This document shows, piece by piece, positions 35,289 to 47,400 of a DNA stretch of 64,000 bases (position 1 is the first letter of the stretch; each line of letters starts with the position of its first letter). Position numbers and translations under genes: made by a program. Source of the stretch: Pirellulales bacterium. Lineage in GTDB: Bacteria > Planctomycetota > Planctomycetia > Pirellulales > PALSA-1355. Below the pieces are notes generated by a model. It was not told where the DNA came from. It was given only the letters and a program-made list of their open reading frames with translations, and ran no database searches. Where the stretch lies: contig JALHMI010000013.1 in the NCBI GenBank assembly GCA_022844125.1, positions 218,265 through 282,264 of the forward strand. The letters are read 5' to 3'.

Positions 35289-35410
35289 CAGCTGAAAGGT
35301 AACAAACCGCGACGCCCGGCTGATTTCCGTAGCCGACGACGCCGCAGCACCGCGACATGCTTTGCTAGTGCGCCGGCTCGCACACCAAAACATGCGCGAA
35401 GGACGAGTGC

Positions 35411-37867
35411 ATGAAGTTGTACTGCCGAGAGATTCCGGCAGCGTCTCGCCGCCCCGGCCGTGGGGGGCGTGTTTCACTTTCTCTCACGTTACTCCGCTTG
35501 CTTTTTCTCCCGATCCTGGGAGTTTCACCAAGTTCACTTCTCGGGCAGTTTTCGTCCGGCCCGGTCGAGCTCTCCAGCAGCGTCTCGCTGGACGAGGTCG
35601 ATAGCTCGGTCCGCACCAGTCTCGAGCGGGTGAACGCCTACATTGCCGACGGCCAGTGGGACGAAGCCGTCGAATCGATCCGGCGGTTGATGGAAGGCAG
35701 CAGCAAGATGATTGCCATCTCGCCGAATCGCTTCGTCAGCCTGGCTGACTATTGCCAGGTGCAATTGGCCGGCCTCCCCGTCGAGGGGCTCACGCTCTAT
35801 CGCGAGCGAGTGGACGCGTCGGCGCAGGGTTTGTACGACGACGCCATCGCCCGGCGCGATCCGTCTCTTCTCGGGCAGCTTGTCGACACGATGCTCTCCA
35901 GTTCCGTGGGCGACGATGCACTGTTCGCGCTGGGTGAGATTGAACTCGAACGGGGGCACTACAGTGCCGCCCGCAATGCCTGGGAAGCGCTTATCGAACT
36001 TCCGCCCGGCCGCGTGCCCGCCGCGTTTTACGCAGCCGCTCGCCAGCAACAGGGGCTTCAGCCAACTGACGCGGCCGTGCTCGACAAGTGGTACGTACTA
36101 AATGACCTTGCGAAGGAACCGTACTACGAATTGCGCGGAAAAGGTGTGATGCCTGACGATGAGTCGCGAACTCTTATTGAATTCTGGAGGCAGGCCCGAC
36201 TTCCGCAATCGCGACTTTCCTATCCAGCAACCGATCTTCCGCTGGCCGACATTCGCGTGCGGCTCATTCTTACGTCGCTCATGGAAGGTTCCCTCGCGCG
36301 AGCTCGCGCGGAACTGGCCGCATTCGCCGAACAACATCCCGCCGCGCGCGGTCGACTGGCCGGCCGAGAAGTCGATTATCGCGAAGCGCTCGAAGCCATG
36401 CTCGCAGCAGCTGCCGATTGGCCGCAAGTTGCTCCGTCGGCGGATTGGCCGACCTTCGCCGGCAACGCGGCCCGCAATGGCGCTTCGCCGCGCAATCTCG
36501 ACCTCGGCTCGCAGGCCTGGAAGCCAATCACGCTTGGTGAACCGCTCTCGGCTGACGCTTCGAACTCGCGTGCCTTCAGCTTGCGGCGAATTGGCGAGGA
36601 TTCGCAGCGGCTCTTGAGTTATCATCCGCTCATCGTCCGCGACCTGGTGCTCGTGAACAACTATAGCCAGGTTTTTGCCTTCGATCGCCGCTCGGGCAAC
36701 CCCGCCTGGCCGGGAGACGCCGCTCGACCCTTGGGCGAAATCTATGCAGACGAGAACGCACGCCTCGCGACCAGTCGCTCGGGCCGGGGGCTCGGCGTCC
36801 CGCGGTTCACCATGACGGCGGCCGATGACAAGCTCTACGCTCTTCTCGGCTCGCAGGTCACGAGCCATCCGCTGGAATCGTATGAGAGCCGGTCGAGCGG
36901 TTATTTGATCTGCCTGGACCTGGCGGCGCAGGGCCGAGTCGTCTGGAAGCCGGACGGACGGCTGCTGCCCGATGACGAGGGTTGGTCGTTCGAAGGCGCT
37001 CCAATCGTCGAAGGCGAGAATCTGTACATTGCGATGCGCAAGAGCGACGTGCGACCGCAAGCCCACGTGGCCTGCTTCGATGCCGGCACTGGCCGCCGCC
37101 GCTGGCGCACGCTGGTCTGCTCGGCCGAGACGCCCGGCGCAGGTCAGATTTCTGAAATCACGCACAATCTGCTCACCTACCACCAGGGCACGATCTACTA
37201 CAACACAAACCTGGGCGCAGTCGCGGCGCTGTCGGCTCGCGACGGCCGCGTGCGGTGGGCCGCCACCTATCCGCGGGCGAAGAAGGCTGCCCCCGACGGC
37301 CGCGACCGCCGCACCGCACATTACTATCGCGATCTCAACCCCTGCGTGTACGATCGCGGGCGGTTGCTCGTCGCTCCGGCAGATTTCGCAGGCATCTTCG
37401 CGCTCGATGCCGCCACGGGCGAATTGCTGTGGGAAAGTCAACTGCCGGAGGATGTCGTGCATTTGCTGGGCGTGGGTAACGGCAACCTGATTGCCAGCGG
37501 TGACGCGCTGTGGTGGATCGACGCCGCGGGTGGCAAGGTCCTCCGCCGCTGGCCAGACACTTCGCCACTGGGGCAGGGAAGGGGCCTCTTGATGGGTGAC
37601 CAGGTCGTGTGGCCTACGCACGAAGCGCTGTACATCTTCGATCAACGGGTGCCTGCTCCCGCGGCCACGGCACGTGCGCCGATCGTGCTCACCGAGCGCG
37701 GGGCGACAGGCGGCAACCTGGTCGCGGCGGGCGATCTGTTCCTGATAGCCACGCCTGATCGACTTTTCGGCTTCCAGCAGCAGGGGCAAATCCCTGTCCG
37801 CGCTCAGACGGCGATTGCAGCCGGCGGCGAGGGAAGCGACGATCAAAGTACGCCTACGACAAAATAA
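35411..37867 (+). CDS. Secreted TPR plus PQQ-like beta-propeller protein
   Basis: This 818-residue protein has a signal-like segment (about 22-45) after a basic N-terminus. TPR-like helical repeats follow (about 60-340: YIADGQWDEAVESIRRL, GHYSAARNAWEAL). A C-terminal eight-bladed PQQ-like propeller is suggested by repeated blades such as VFAFDRRSGNPAW, VACFDAGTGRRRWR and IFALDAATGELLWE. Such proteins usually serve as periplasmic scaffolds; no alcohol-dehydrogenase residues were recognised. GGA lies eight nt before the ATG. MoxR starts 45 nt after the stop, so this gene may be the first of the MoxR operon. Confidence 0.82.
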   Translation: MKLYCREIPAASRRPGRGGRVSLSLTLLRLLFLPILGVSPSSLLGQFSSGPVELSSSVSLDEVDSSVRTSLERVNAYIADGQWDEAVESIRRLMEGSSKMIAISPNRFVSLADYCQVQLAGLPVEGLTLYRERVDASAQGLYDDAIARRDPSLLGQLVDTMLSSSVGDDALFALGEIELERGHYSAARNAWEALIELPPGRVPAAFYAAARQQQGLQPTDAAVLDKWYVLNDLAKEPYYELRGKGVMPDDESRTLIEFWRQARLPQSRLSYPATDLPLADIRVRLILTSLMEGSLARARAELAAFAEQHPAARGRLAGREVDYREALEAMLAAAADWPQVAPSADWPTFAGNAARNGASPRNLDLGSQAWKPITLGEPLSADASNSRAFSLRRIGEDSQRLLSYHPLIVRDLVLVNNYSQVFAFDRRSGNPAWPGDAARPLGEIYADENARLATSRSGRGLGVPRFTMTAADDKLYALLGSQVTSHPLESYESRSSGYLICLDLAAQGRVVWKPDGRLLPDDEGWSFEGAPIVEGENLYIAMRKSDVRPQAHVACFDAGTGRRRWRTLVCSAETPGAGQISEITHNLLTYHQGTIYYNTNLGAVAALSARDGRVRWAATYPRAKKAAPDGRDRRTAHYYRDLNPCVYDRGRLLVAPADFAGIFALDAATGELLWESQLPEDVVHLLGVGNGNLIASGDALWWIDAAGGKVLRRWPDTSPLGQGRGLLMGDQVVWPTHEALYIFDQRVPAPAATARAPIVLTERGATGGNLVAAGDLFLIATPDRLFGFQQQGQIPVRAQTAIAAGGEGSDDQSTPTTK

Positions 37868-37912
37868 GCATTGCGTGCGATCAAATCAACACGACCCTGA
37901 GCGAATACTCTC

Positions 37913-38968
<1,056 letters not shown>

Positions 38969-39836
38969 GCTCCAGGGCCTGGAGCTCCGCGCCCGCTCGA
39001 TCGTCGAAGGCTATGTCTCCGGCGTGCATCGCAGTCCCTACCACGGATTCTCGATCGAGTTTGCCGAGCATCGCGAGTACAGCCCTGGCGACGACCTGCG
39101 CTACGTCGACTGGAAGGTGTTCGGCAAGAGTGACAAGTTCTATCTCAAGCAGTACGAGGAAGAGACGAACCTGGTCGTGTACCTTGTGCTCGACACGAGC
39201 GAGAGCATGCGCTACAAGAGCGACGATGCGGCCCTTTCCAAGCTGGAGTATGCCCAGTGCATCGCAGCTTCGCTGGCCTATCTCGTCTTGCAGCAGCAGG
39301 ACAGCGTGGGCCTGGTCACGTTCGATAGCGAAGTCCGCAGCCTGGTCCGCCCCAGCAGCAACCCGTCCCATCTCAAGCAGCTCTTGCACGTGATGGAGAC
39401 GAGCGAGCCGCACCGCAAGACTCGCACTGGCCCGATCTTTCACGATCTGGCCGAACGCCTGAAGCGCCGCGGACTCGTCGTGATCCTCAGCGATCTGTTC
39501 GACGATGTCGGCACGATGCTTGCCGGCTTGAAACACTTCCGCCATCGCCGGCACGACATCGTGATGTTTCACGTGCTCGATCCCGCGGAACTCGACTTCC
39601 CATTCAAGCAAACGACGCTCTTTAAGGGGCTCGAGCAGCTGCCCGACGTGCTTACCGACCCGCGCTCATTGCGGCAGGCCTATCTGGAAGAATTTGGCAA
39701 GTTTCTGAACTCAGTCCGCAAAGGTTGCCGCGATCAGAGGGCGGACTACCTGCAATTGCGCACGGACCAGTCGCTCGACGTCGCTCTTTCCAGCTATGTT
39801 GCGGCCCGTATGGCCCGGATGGCATAAACGAAACCA

Positions 39837-42035
39837 ATGTTCACCGCGGCGCCACTCTTGGCTTTCGGATTTGCCAACCTGCTGATGCTGGGTTGGCTGG
39901 CCGCTGCCGCTGCGCCGATCCTGATTCATCTCTGGAACAAGCGGCGCTATCGCGAAGTCTCCTGGGCAGCGATCGAGTATCTGCTCGCCGCGATGCGAAA
40001 GAACTCGCGGCGCATGCGCATTGAGCAGCTCCTGCTGCTCATTGTCCGTACGGCAATCATCGTCCTGCTGGTGCTGGCCGTATCGCAGCCCTACCTCGAA
40101 AAGCTGGGACTGCCGTTCACCCCCGGTCAGCGGACACTCAAACTGCTGGTGATCGACGGCTCCTATTCGATGGGCTACAAGCCGACCGATAAAAGCCGCT
40201 TCGATCGAGCCAAGGAGCTTGCCGAACAAATCGTCGACGACAGCGCCGAAGGTGACGCGTTTGCCCTCGTCCTGATGGACTCTCCGCCCGAGGTCATCGT
40301 GGGCCAGCCGGCGGTCGAACCGGCCGGCTTCATCGAGGAGATCGATAACCTCCGCTTGCCGCACGGCGGCGCAGATCTCTCGGCGACACTCGCCCAGGTC
40401 GAACGCATTGCACAAGCGGCCGAAAGCGAAGGTCTCACCCAGGTCGAAGCCTACTTTCTCACGGATCTCGGGCGCAATACCTGGGGCGCCGACACAAGCG
40501 GGACTGCCGCAGTTCGTCAGAGGCTCGAACGACTCGCCCAGCGAGCGTCGCTCGTCGTGGTCGATCTGGGGCAGCCGTCGGCCGAGAATCTCGCGATCAC
40601 TGGTCTCGCGACCGGCGAGCCCTTTGTGACGACGACGCGCGACGTCGCGCTCTCGGCCCAGGTGCGCAATTTCGGCAGTCAACCGCAAACCCACAAGCTC
40701 GTTGAACTACTCGTCGATGGCCGGCGCATCAAGGAAAGCTATGTCGACGTCGCTCCGGGACAACAAGCCCAGGTCACGTTCAACCACCGCTTCGATTCGC
40801 CGGGCGATCACGTCGTCGAACTGAAGCTCGACTCGGACCTTTTGGTCGTCGACAACCACCGCTGGCTATCCGTCCCAGTGAAAGAGCATTTGCGAGTCCT
40901 GTGCGTCAACGGCAAGCCAGGCACAACGCCGATGACCGGCGCGGCCGATTACCTTGCCCTGGCGCTTAACCCCACGTCCGGTGATGCCCAGGCGACGGGG
41001 GCAATCGCGCCCGAAGTGATCTCCGAGAGCGCGCTCGTCGAGCGTGACCTCTCGCAGTACGACTGCGTGTTCTTCTGCAATGTCGCCCAGTTCACGGCCA
41101 GCGAAGCGCGATTGCTCGAAGGCCTACTCGCACGCGGTGGCGGGCTGGTGTTCTTTCTGGGCGATCAAGTGCTCGCCGATCGTTACAACCGCGAGCTGAC
41201 CGGCGAACAACAGCTTCGCATCTTGCCGGCGAAGCTGGGGCCGATCATTCGCGAAGCACAGTACCAGTATCGCTTCGATCCGCTCAACTACCGGCACCCG
41301 CTCGTGAATGTGTTTCAGGGACGCGAGCAGTCCGGGCTACTAACGACGCCGGTCTACACCTATTTCAAACTGGAACTGCCGCCAGAGGGCAAGGCCCGGG
41401 TCGCGCTCGCGTTCGAAGGGGGCGATCCGGCCATCGTCGAAGAGCAGATTGGCCGCGGTCGCTCGATTCTGGTAGCGACCGAATGCTCGCTGTCGAGCAT
41501 CGACCCCGCGACAAAGAACCCCTGGACGACGATGCCGGCCTGGCCCAGTTTCGTGCCGCTCGTGCAAGAGCTCGTGTCGCTTGCCGTGCGCGGACAGCTT
41601 GCCGAACGCAACGTCGAGGTCGGTCAGCCACTGGGCGAATCGCTCTCAGCAATGTCGTCGCGCCCCACGATTGCAATCACCACTCCGGGCGGCAATCGCG
41701 AGGAAGTCCGGATGACGCTCGCACCGACCAGCAGTCGCTGGACGTTTGCCGACACGCGCGAAAGCGGTGTCTATGGAGTTGAGCTAGGCACGCCCGTCGA
41801 CCGAAAGCAGGCCTTTGCGGTAAACGTAAACACTGCCGAAAGCGACCTGGCCAAGATCGCGCCCGAGGAACTGCCTCGCGAGTTCACAACACATCAGAAA
41901 TCGGACCTCGACGACGCCGATTCGCCGGCGATCGTCAAACGCAGCGGACTGCATAAAACTCTGCTTTACGGCGTGCTCGGCCTTCTATTGACCGAGACTT
42001 TCCTGGCCTGGTGGTTTGGAAACGCTCGACGATGA
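39837..42035 (+). CDS. BatA-like membrane protein with von Willebrand-A domain
   Basis: This 732-residue protein begins with the BatA N-terminal helices (LLMLGWLAAAAAPILIHLWN) and the aerotolerance-type loop up to about residue 90. A von Willebrand-A domain with intact MIDAS D107-G-S109-Y-S111 (LLVIDGSYSMG) follows. A C-terminal periplasmic beta-rich region and a final membrane helix (about 705-725, LLYGVLGLLLTETFLAWWFG) complete it. The stop overlaps the ATG of the next gene (ATGA). Bat proteins cooperate with MoxR; the client here is unknown. Confidence 0.9.
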   Translation: MFTAAPLLAFGFANLLMLGWLAAAAAPILIHLWNKRRYREVSWAAIEYLLAAMRKNSRRMRIEQLLLLIVRTAIIVLLVLAVSQPYLEKLGLPFTPGQRTLKLLVIDGSYSMGYKPTDKSRFDRAKELAEQIVDDSAEGDAFALVLMDSPPEVIVGQPAVEPAGFIEEIDNLRLPHGGADLSATLAQVERIAQAAESEGLTQVEAYFLTDLGRNTWGADTSGTAAVRQRLERLAQRASLVVVDLGQPSAENLAITGLATGEPFVTTTRDVALSAQVRNFGSQPQTHKLVELLVDGRRIKESYVDVAPGQQAQVTFNHRFDSPGDHVVELKLDSDLLVVDNHRWLSVPVKEHLRVLCVNGKPGTTPMTGAADYLALALNPTSGDAQATGAIAPEVISESALVERDLSQYDCVFFCNVAQFTASEARLLEGLLARGGGLVFFLGDQVLADRYNRELTGEQQLRILPAKLGPIIREAQYQYRFDPLNYRHPLVNVFQGREQSGLLTTPVYTYFKLELPPEGKARVALAFEGGDPAIVEEQIGRGRSILVATECSLSSIDPATKNPWTTMPAWPSFVPLVQELVSLAVRGQLAERNVEVGQPLGESLSAMSSRPTIAITTPGGNREEVRMTLAPTSSRWTFADTRESGVYGVELGTPVDRKQAFAVNVNTAESDLAKIAPEELPREFTTHQKSDLDDADSPAIVKRSGLHKTLLYGVLGLLLTETFLAWWFGNARR

Positions 42036-44413
42036 ATGGAACCCTGCCAGATCGGCTTGCCAGTTGGCTCGGCGTTGACGCCGCCAGCCCCGGCGAGGGT
42101 ACGATCTGGACACTCGAAAACACCTGGAGTTGGGCTCCCTGGGCGACGCTGCTATTGATCCTTTTCGCGGTCGCTTGGGTCACGTTCTTCTACGCTCGCG
42201 AAGGTTCGTCGGCAGGTCGCCTCATCCGCGGCCTGTTGATCGGCGTACGGTTGGCGCTCATCATGATCATCCTGTTCATGATCGCCGAATTTACGCTCTC
42301 GTTGCGGCGGACGGGTTTACCGACCGTCGCCGTGCTGGTCGACGACTCGGCCAGCATGGGAGTCCTGGATCGCTACGATGCCGCGCAAGTTCAGTCACTA
42401 ATCGCGCGGCGGATCGCAGCGGCCGGTTTCGAACGTCCCGATCGACTAAACCTGGCCAAAACCGTGCTGCTCAAAAAAGGCACCAACCTGCTCGAGTCGG
42501 TCGAGCGAGACTACCGTCTGCGGCTGTACTTCGTGTCGAGTGCGGCCGAAGCCGAGGAAGGAAAACTCGCCGCGCTTCGCAAAGCGGTCGAAGTGCGCGA
42601 GCCGAACGGCGACAGCACGCGACTCGGCGCCGGCATCCGCCACATACTCGGCGACCTGCGTGGTTCGCCCCCCGCGGCCATTATCCTGCTTACCGACGGT
42701 GTGAATACCGAGGGGGAGAGCCTGGCCGATGGCGCCCGCCTTGCTCGGCGGAAGGGTGTGCCGCTGTTCACGGTTGGCCTCGGCAGCGAGCAGCCGCTCC
42801 GCGACCTCGAACTTGCTGATCTGCTGGTGGACGACGTCGTGTTCGTGGACGACGTCGTGAATTTCGAATTCAAGCTCACCGGCCGTGGTCTGGTCGGAAA
42901 AGACGTTGAAGTGGTCCTTCGCCAAAAGGACAGTAACGTCGTATTAGCCAAGATGAAGGCCACCATCGGCGAGGACGGCGAGCCACAACATCTGCACCTG
43001 CCGTTTCGCCCTACGGAAGTCGGCGAGTTCGAGTACGTCGTCGAAGTCGAACACCTGTCGGACGAAGCCCAGGCGGAAAACAACCGCCAACTCCGGCTGG
43101 TCACCGTTCGCAAGGAACAGATCAAGGTCTTGTTCGCACAGGGCTACCCGAATTTCGAGTTTCGCTATCTCAAGCACATGCTCGAGCGCGACGCGACTAT
43201 CCAGCTTAAAACCGTGCTGCAGGAAGCCGATCTGGAGTACGCCGAACTGGACCAGACAGCGCTTCGCGTGTTTCCCGTTCGCCGCGAGGAACTCTTCGAG
43301 TTCGACGTCGTGATCTTCGGCGACGTGAATCCCAGCTTCCTCAGCACCGCGGTGCTGGCGAATCTCAATGAGTTCGTCGAGAAAAAAGGGGGCGGCGTCG
43401 CCTTTATCTCGGGTCCGCGCTACCTCCCACTCGCTTACGCCGGCACGCCCATCGAGCCCTTGTTCCCGATCACGCTCTCCGCCGCGATCGCTCCCGACCC
43501 GACGCAGCCGCTCGAAGAGGGCTTCGTCGTTCGGCCCACCGATCTCGGCATGGTCAGTCCGCAGATGCAGCTTGGCGACAATGCGGCCGAGACGGCCAGA
43601 ATCTGGGCGAACCTCTCGCCAATGTACTGGCTGCTCGAAGCCGGCGAAGTGAAGCCGGCAGCACGCGTGCTGGCCGAGCATCCAACGAAAGTAGCGCCCG
43701 ATGGTCGGCCGCTGGGCGTGTTCTTTATGCAGTACGTCGGCGCCGGAAAGGTATTATTTCACGCCACCGACGACACCTGGCGGTGGCGCTATCGCGTGGG
43801 CGACGTCTTCTTCGCCCGCTACTGGGTTCAAGCCGTGCGGCATCTCAGCCGCTCGAAGCTACTGGGCAGCGAGAGCTCCGTCGAACTCTCCGCGGATCGC
43901 CGCGAGTATCGCCGCGGCGAGCCGGTGCGGATGCGGGTGCGATTCGTTGATGAACGTCAGGCTCCCGTTTCCGACGACGGAGTGACGGTCATCCTGGAGC
44001 GAGAAGGGCAGCAGAATCAAAACATTCAACTCGCGCGCAATGCCACCAGTCGCGGTGTCTTCGAAGGCACGTTCCACCAGGCTGTCGACGGCAAGTATCA
44101 CGCGCGGGTCGGAACGCCCACGCTCGAGGGTCAGCCGGCGAGCACCGATTTTCTCGTGGTTGCTCCGCCCGGCGAACTCGAACGAATTCAAATGGACGCT
44201 GCCGAGCTGAAGGGGGCGGCCGAAGAAACGCGCGGCCGGTTTTACCGGATTGGAGAGGTCGATCGCCTGCCAGGCGACTTGCCACCAGGGCGCCAGGTGC
44301 CGATCGAGGCGTTGCCGCCCGAGGTGCTGTGGAATCGGTGGTGGTTGCTAGCGACGTTTCTGGGCCTGATCACCTCGGAGTGGATTCTGCGCAAGCGCAA
44401 GGGAATGTTATAA
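42032..44413 (+). CDS. Second membrane von Willebrand-A protein with glutamine-amidotransferase-like region
   Basis: Starting at the ATG that overlaps the preceding stop (ATGA), the protein has 793 residues. Two N-terminal helices (about 36-55, 65-88) lead into a von Willebrand-A domain with MIDAS D104-D-S106-A-S108 (VLVDDSASMG). Residues 266-276 repeat VDDVV twice through an 18-nt tandem repeat (42827-42859). Beta-sandwich repeats follow. A glutamine-amidotransferase-like segment (RKEQIKVLFAQGYPNFEFRY, then VVIFGDVNPSFL and GGGVAFISGP) occupies about 360-470. A C-terminal helix ends in a basic tail. It resembles the BatA-type partner next to it and could form a complex with it. Confidence 0.83.
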   Translation: MNGTLPDRLASWLGVDAASPGEGTIWTLENTWSWAPWATLLLILFAVAWVTFFYAREGSSAGRLIRGLLIGVRLALIMIILFMIAEFTLSLRRTGLPTVAVLVDDSASMGVLDRYDAAQVQSLIARRIAAAGFERPDRLNLAKTVLLKKGTNLLESVERDYRLRLYFVSSAAEAEEGKLAALRKAVEVREPNGDSTRLGAGIRHILGDLRGSPPAAIILLTDGVNTEGESLADGARLARRKGVPLFTVGLGSEQPLRDLELADLLVDDVVFVDDVVNFEFKLTGRGLVGKDVEVVLRQKDSNVVLAKMKATIGEDGEPQHLHLPFRPTEVGEFEYVVEVEHLSDEAQAENNRQLRLVTVRKEQIKVLFAQGYPNFEFRYLKHMLERDATIQLKTVLQEADLEYAELDQTALRVFPVRREELFEFDVVIFGDVNPSFLSTAVLANLNEFVEKKGGGVAFISGPRYLPLAYAGTPIEPLFPITLSAAIAPDPTQPLEEGFVVRPTDLGMVSPQMQLGDNAAETARIWANLSPMYWLLEAGEVKPAARVLAEHPTKVAPDGRPLGVFFMQYVGAGKVLFHATDDTWRWRYRVGDVFFARYWVQAVRHLSRSKLLGSESSVELSADRREYRRGEPVRMRVRFVDERQAPVSDDGVTVILEREGQQNQNIQLARNATSRGVFEGTFHQAVDGKYHARVGTPTLEGQPASTDFLVVAPPGELERIQMDAAELKGAAEETRGRFYRIGEVDRLPGDLPPGRQVPIEALPPEVLWNRWWLLATFLGLITSEWILRKRKGML

Positions 44414-44461
44414 TTGCGGCACGAGGGTTTTCCTCGTCCGCGCGAGTGGAGAAGCGCGAAG

Positions 44462-47400
44462 ATGGCACACATGCTCGAGCAAAAAATCGGCCAGGTTCGC
44501 CGCCGCGCCCGGCGTCTGCTCCTGCTGCACGCCGTGAGTTGGACGCTCGCCACCGTGCTGACAGCGGTGCTGCTGGTTGCACTGGCCGATTATCTGATTC
44601 GCTTCGAGGACCGCGGCCTGCGGCTGATGGCTTCCCTTGCGGTCCTGGCCGCGGTGGCCGGAGCCGGCTACCGCTTCCTGTGGAGTGGCCTCGGCGGCTT
44701 GCGTCTGGGCGACGTGCAGATCGCGCAGCGGATCGAACGCCGCTTTCCCAGTCTTGGCGATCGGCTGGAAAGCGCGATCCAGTTTATCAAGCAGCCGGAG
44801 CTTGAAATTGGAGCTGGCAGCGCGGCGCTCCGTCGGGCCGTGATCATCGACACCGAATCGCAGGTCGCCGAGCTCGACGTGGACCAGGTGATTCAACCGG
44901 CACCCGCGCGGCGTGCCGCGGCTTGCGCAGGGGTCATCGCGATGATCGCCGCGGTGCTCGTAGCCGTCTCGCCAGCCAGCGCTAAAATCGCACTCGCGCG
45001 GCTCGCGCGGCCGTTGGCCGATGATGCCTGGCCGCGCTATTATCACCTTGAGTTCAAGGCTCCGCCCGCGCGAATTGCCGCAGGCCAGAACTTCGAAGTC
45101 GAACTCCTGCACGACGCCCAGCATCGGCTCCCTGATGTCGTCGAGATGCAGTACCGCTATCAGACCGGGCCTGACGGCTACGAAATCGAATCCGAGCCAA
45201 TGCGCTGGCTAAATGGCGCGCTCGTGGCCCGCAAAGACAACGTACAGCGTCCGTTCGAGTATCGCGCCACCGGCGGCGACGACGACACGATGCCCTGGCG
45301 ACGGCTCGAGGTACTGGAAGCCCCGCGCATCGCGCAGCTCGGTGTGACGCTCCATCCGCCGCAATATACGGGCCTGCCCGTCGAGGAAAGCGACAAGGCG
45401 ATTCATGCGATTCAGGGAACTCGCGTTGCCCTCCAGGGAACGGTTACCAAGCAGGTGGCCAAGGCCACCTTGCGACATGAGGACGGCGGCGAGCTTCCGC
45501 TCGAGGTAGCTGCCGATGGCAATTCGATCGCCTTGCGCCCGGAGGCCCCGCAGCCTTGGATCGTCGAGAAGACGGGGCAGTACTGGATCGAGCTAGTCGA
45601 CGATGCCGGCCTCACAGGCGGCTCCGACGAACGCTGGGATGTGCGTTCGATTGCCGATCTCGAACCGACGGTGACGATTGAAAAGCCCGCCACGAACAGC
45701 TACGTCACACCGCAGGGAGAGCTGGAGCTGGCGATTGCCGTAAAAGACGATCTGGCGATTCGCAGTGTGGCGCTGCACTTCGGCCGTTCTGATCGTGAGG
45801 ATGTGCCTGACTTCGCGGTGCCTCTTTTTCAGGGTGAATTCGCAGGACCGCGCTATGCCGAGCCCGGACTGCTCCTGGGCGGCAAGCTCGGCGAAAGCCG
45901 TGTCGTCACGCACACCTGGCGGCTGGCTGAGCTGGAACTCAAACCCGGTACGCAGGTGACATTCTGGGCCACCGCTTCGGACTACGTGCCGCAAGACGGA
46001 AAGAGTACCCCGCGCTCTGTCACGATCATCACTCCGGCCGAGCTCGAAGAGCGACTCGCCCAGCGCCAGACGCTAGTCGTCGGCGAGCTGCAACGCGTTC
46101 TAAAATTGCAACAGGACGCCCGTTCGCAAACTCGCTCGCTCGACATCCAGGTCAACCAGGTCGCCGAGTTCAGCAAGCAGGAGATCGATCAGGCGCAATC
46201 GGCCGAACTGAATCAGCGCCAGGTCGATCGCACGCTCACCAGCCCGACCGAAGGCATTCCGGCTCAGATTCATGAGTTCCTGAATGAGCTCCGCGCGAAC
46301 CATGTCGACAGCCCCGGCGCGATGCGGCAGATGACGTCAATACTGGAAGAGGTTGAGCGACTCGAACGCGAGCACCTGGGCGAAGTCGAAGCCGAACTCA
46401 CCGGCTTCATTAAAGCAGCGCAGGCGAAGCTCGCGGAGGACAAGCCGCCAGAGGGACAACCACAAGCCACTTCGAATGCGAAGCCCGACGAGGCGATGCG
46501 CGAGCGACTCGCTTCGGCTGGCGAGCATCAGGATGCGGTGATTGATTCGCTTGAATCGCTGGTCGACGAGTTGGGCCGCTGGGACAACTTTCGCCGTTTT
46601 TCGCGCGCGGTTGCCGAGCTGGAGCGCCAACAGGAGGAGATCGCAAAGGCCACCCAGGAGCTTGCCCCGCAAACCTTGGGACGTGAGTTCAAGGAACTCG
46701 GCGAACAGCAGCAGGCCGATCTCAAAAAGCTGTCCAGCCAGCAATCGGAGCTCGGCCGCCGCCTGGAAAAGACCCAGCAGCAGATGGGAGAGATGAGCCG
46801 CTCGCTCGAACAGAACGATCCGATCGCCGCGGCCACGATCGAGGATGGCCTGCACCACGCCCGCGAGCAGGCAATCAGCGACAAGATGCGCGAGAGCAGC
46901 GCCTCCCTGGAAAAGAATCAGCTTGGCCAATCGGCTGGCCTGCAGGAAAAAGTTGCGAGCGAACTCAAGGAGCTGCAATCGATTCTTTCGAATCGCAAGG
47001 AGCAGGAACTCTCGCGGCTTGTGAAGCAGCTTCGCGATGCCGAGGGCGAAATGGCCCGGCTTCGCGAGCAGCAAGCCGGGCTGCGTAAGAAGTTGAAGGA
47101 GGCGGAGAAGATCGCCGATCCGGCGGAGCGCAAACGGGAACTCGAACGGCTCAGCCGCGAGCAGAAAAAGCTGGCCGAGGAGGCCCAGCGGCTGTCGCGC
47201 AAGCTCCAGCGTCTGCAAGCGGATAAGGCCGGCGGAAAAACGGCGGCCGCTTCAAACAAGATGTCTCAGGCCGGCGAGAATAGCGAGTCCGGTGACGGAG
47301 AGGCGGCGGGCGAGCAAGCCGCGAACGCCGAGCGAGACCTCGAAGAAGCCGAACAGCAGCTAGCCCAGAGACGCAAGCAGGCCGAAACAGATCTGGCACG

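Noticed and set aside
36098..37846. 582-residue open frame antisense to the propeller gene
   Set aside because: Codon composition and low-complexity sequence indicate a shadow; the sense frame has signal peptide and propeller blades.
44409..44414. TATAAT at the end of the second von Willebrand gene as an internal promoter
   Set aside because: No -35 element is at the right distance, and the box overlaps the stop codon in an otherwise coupled operon.
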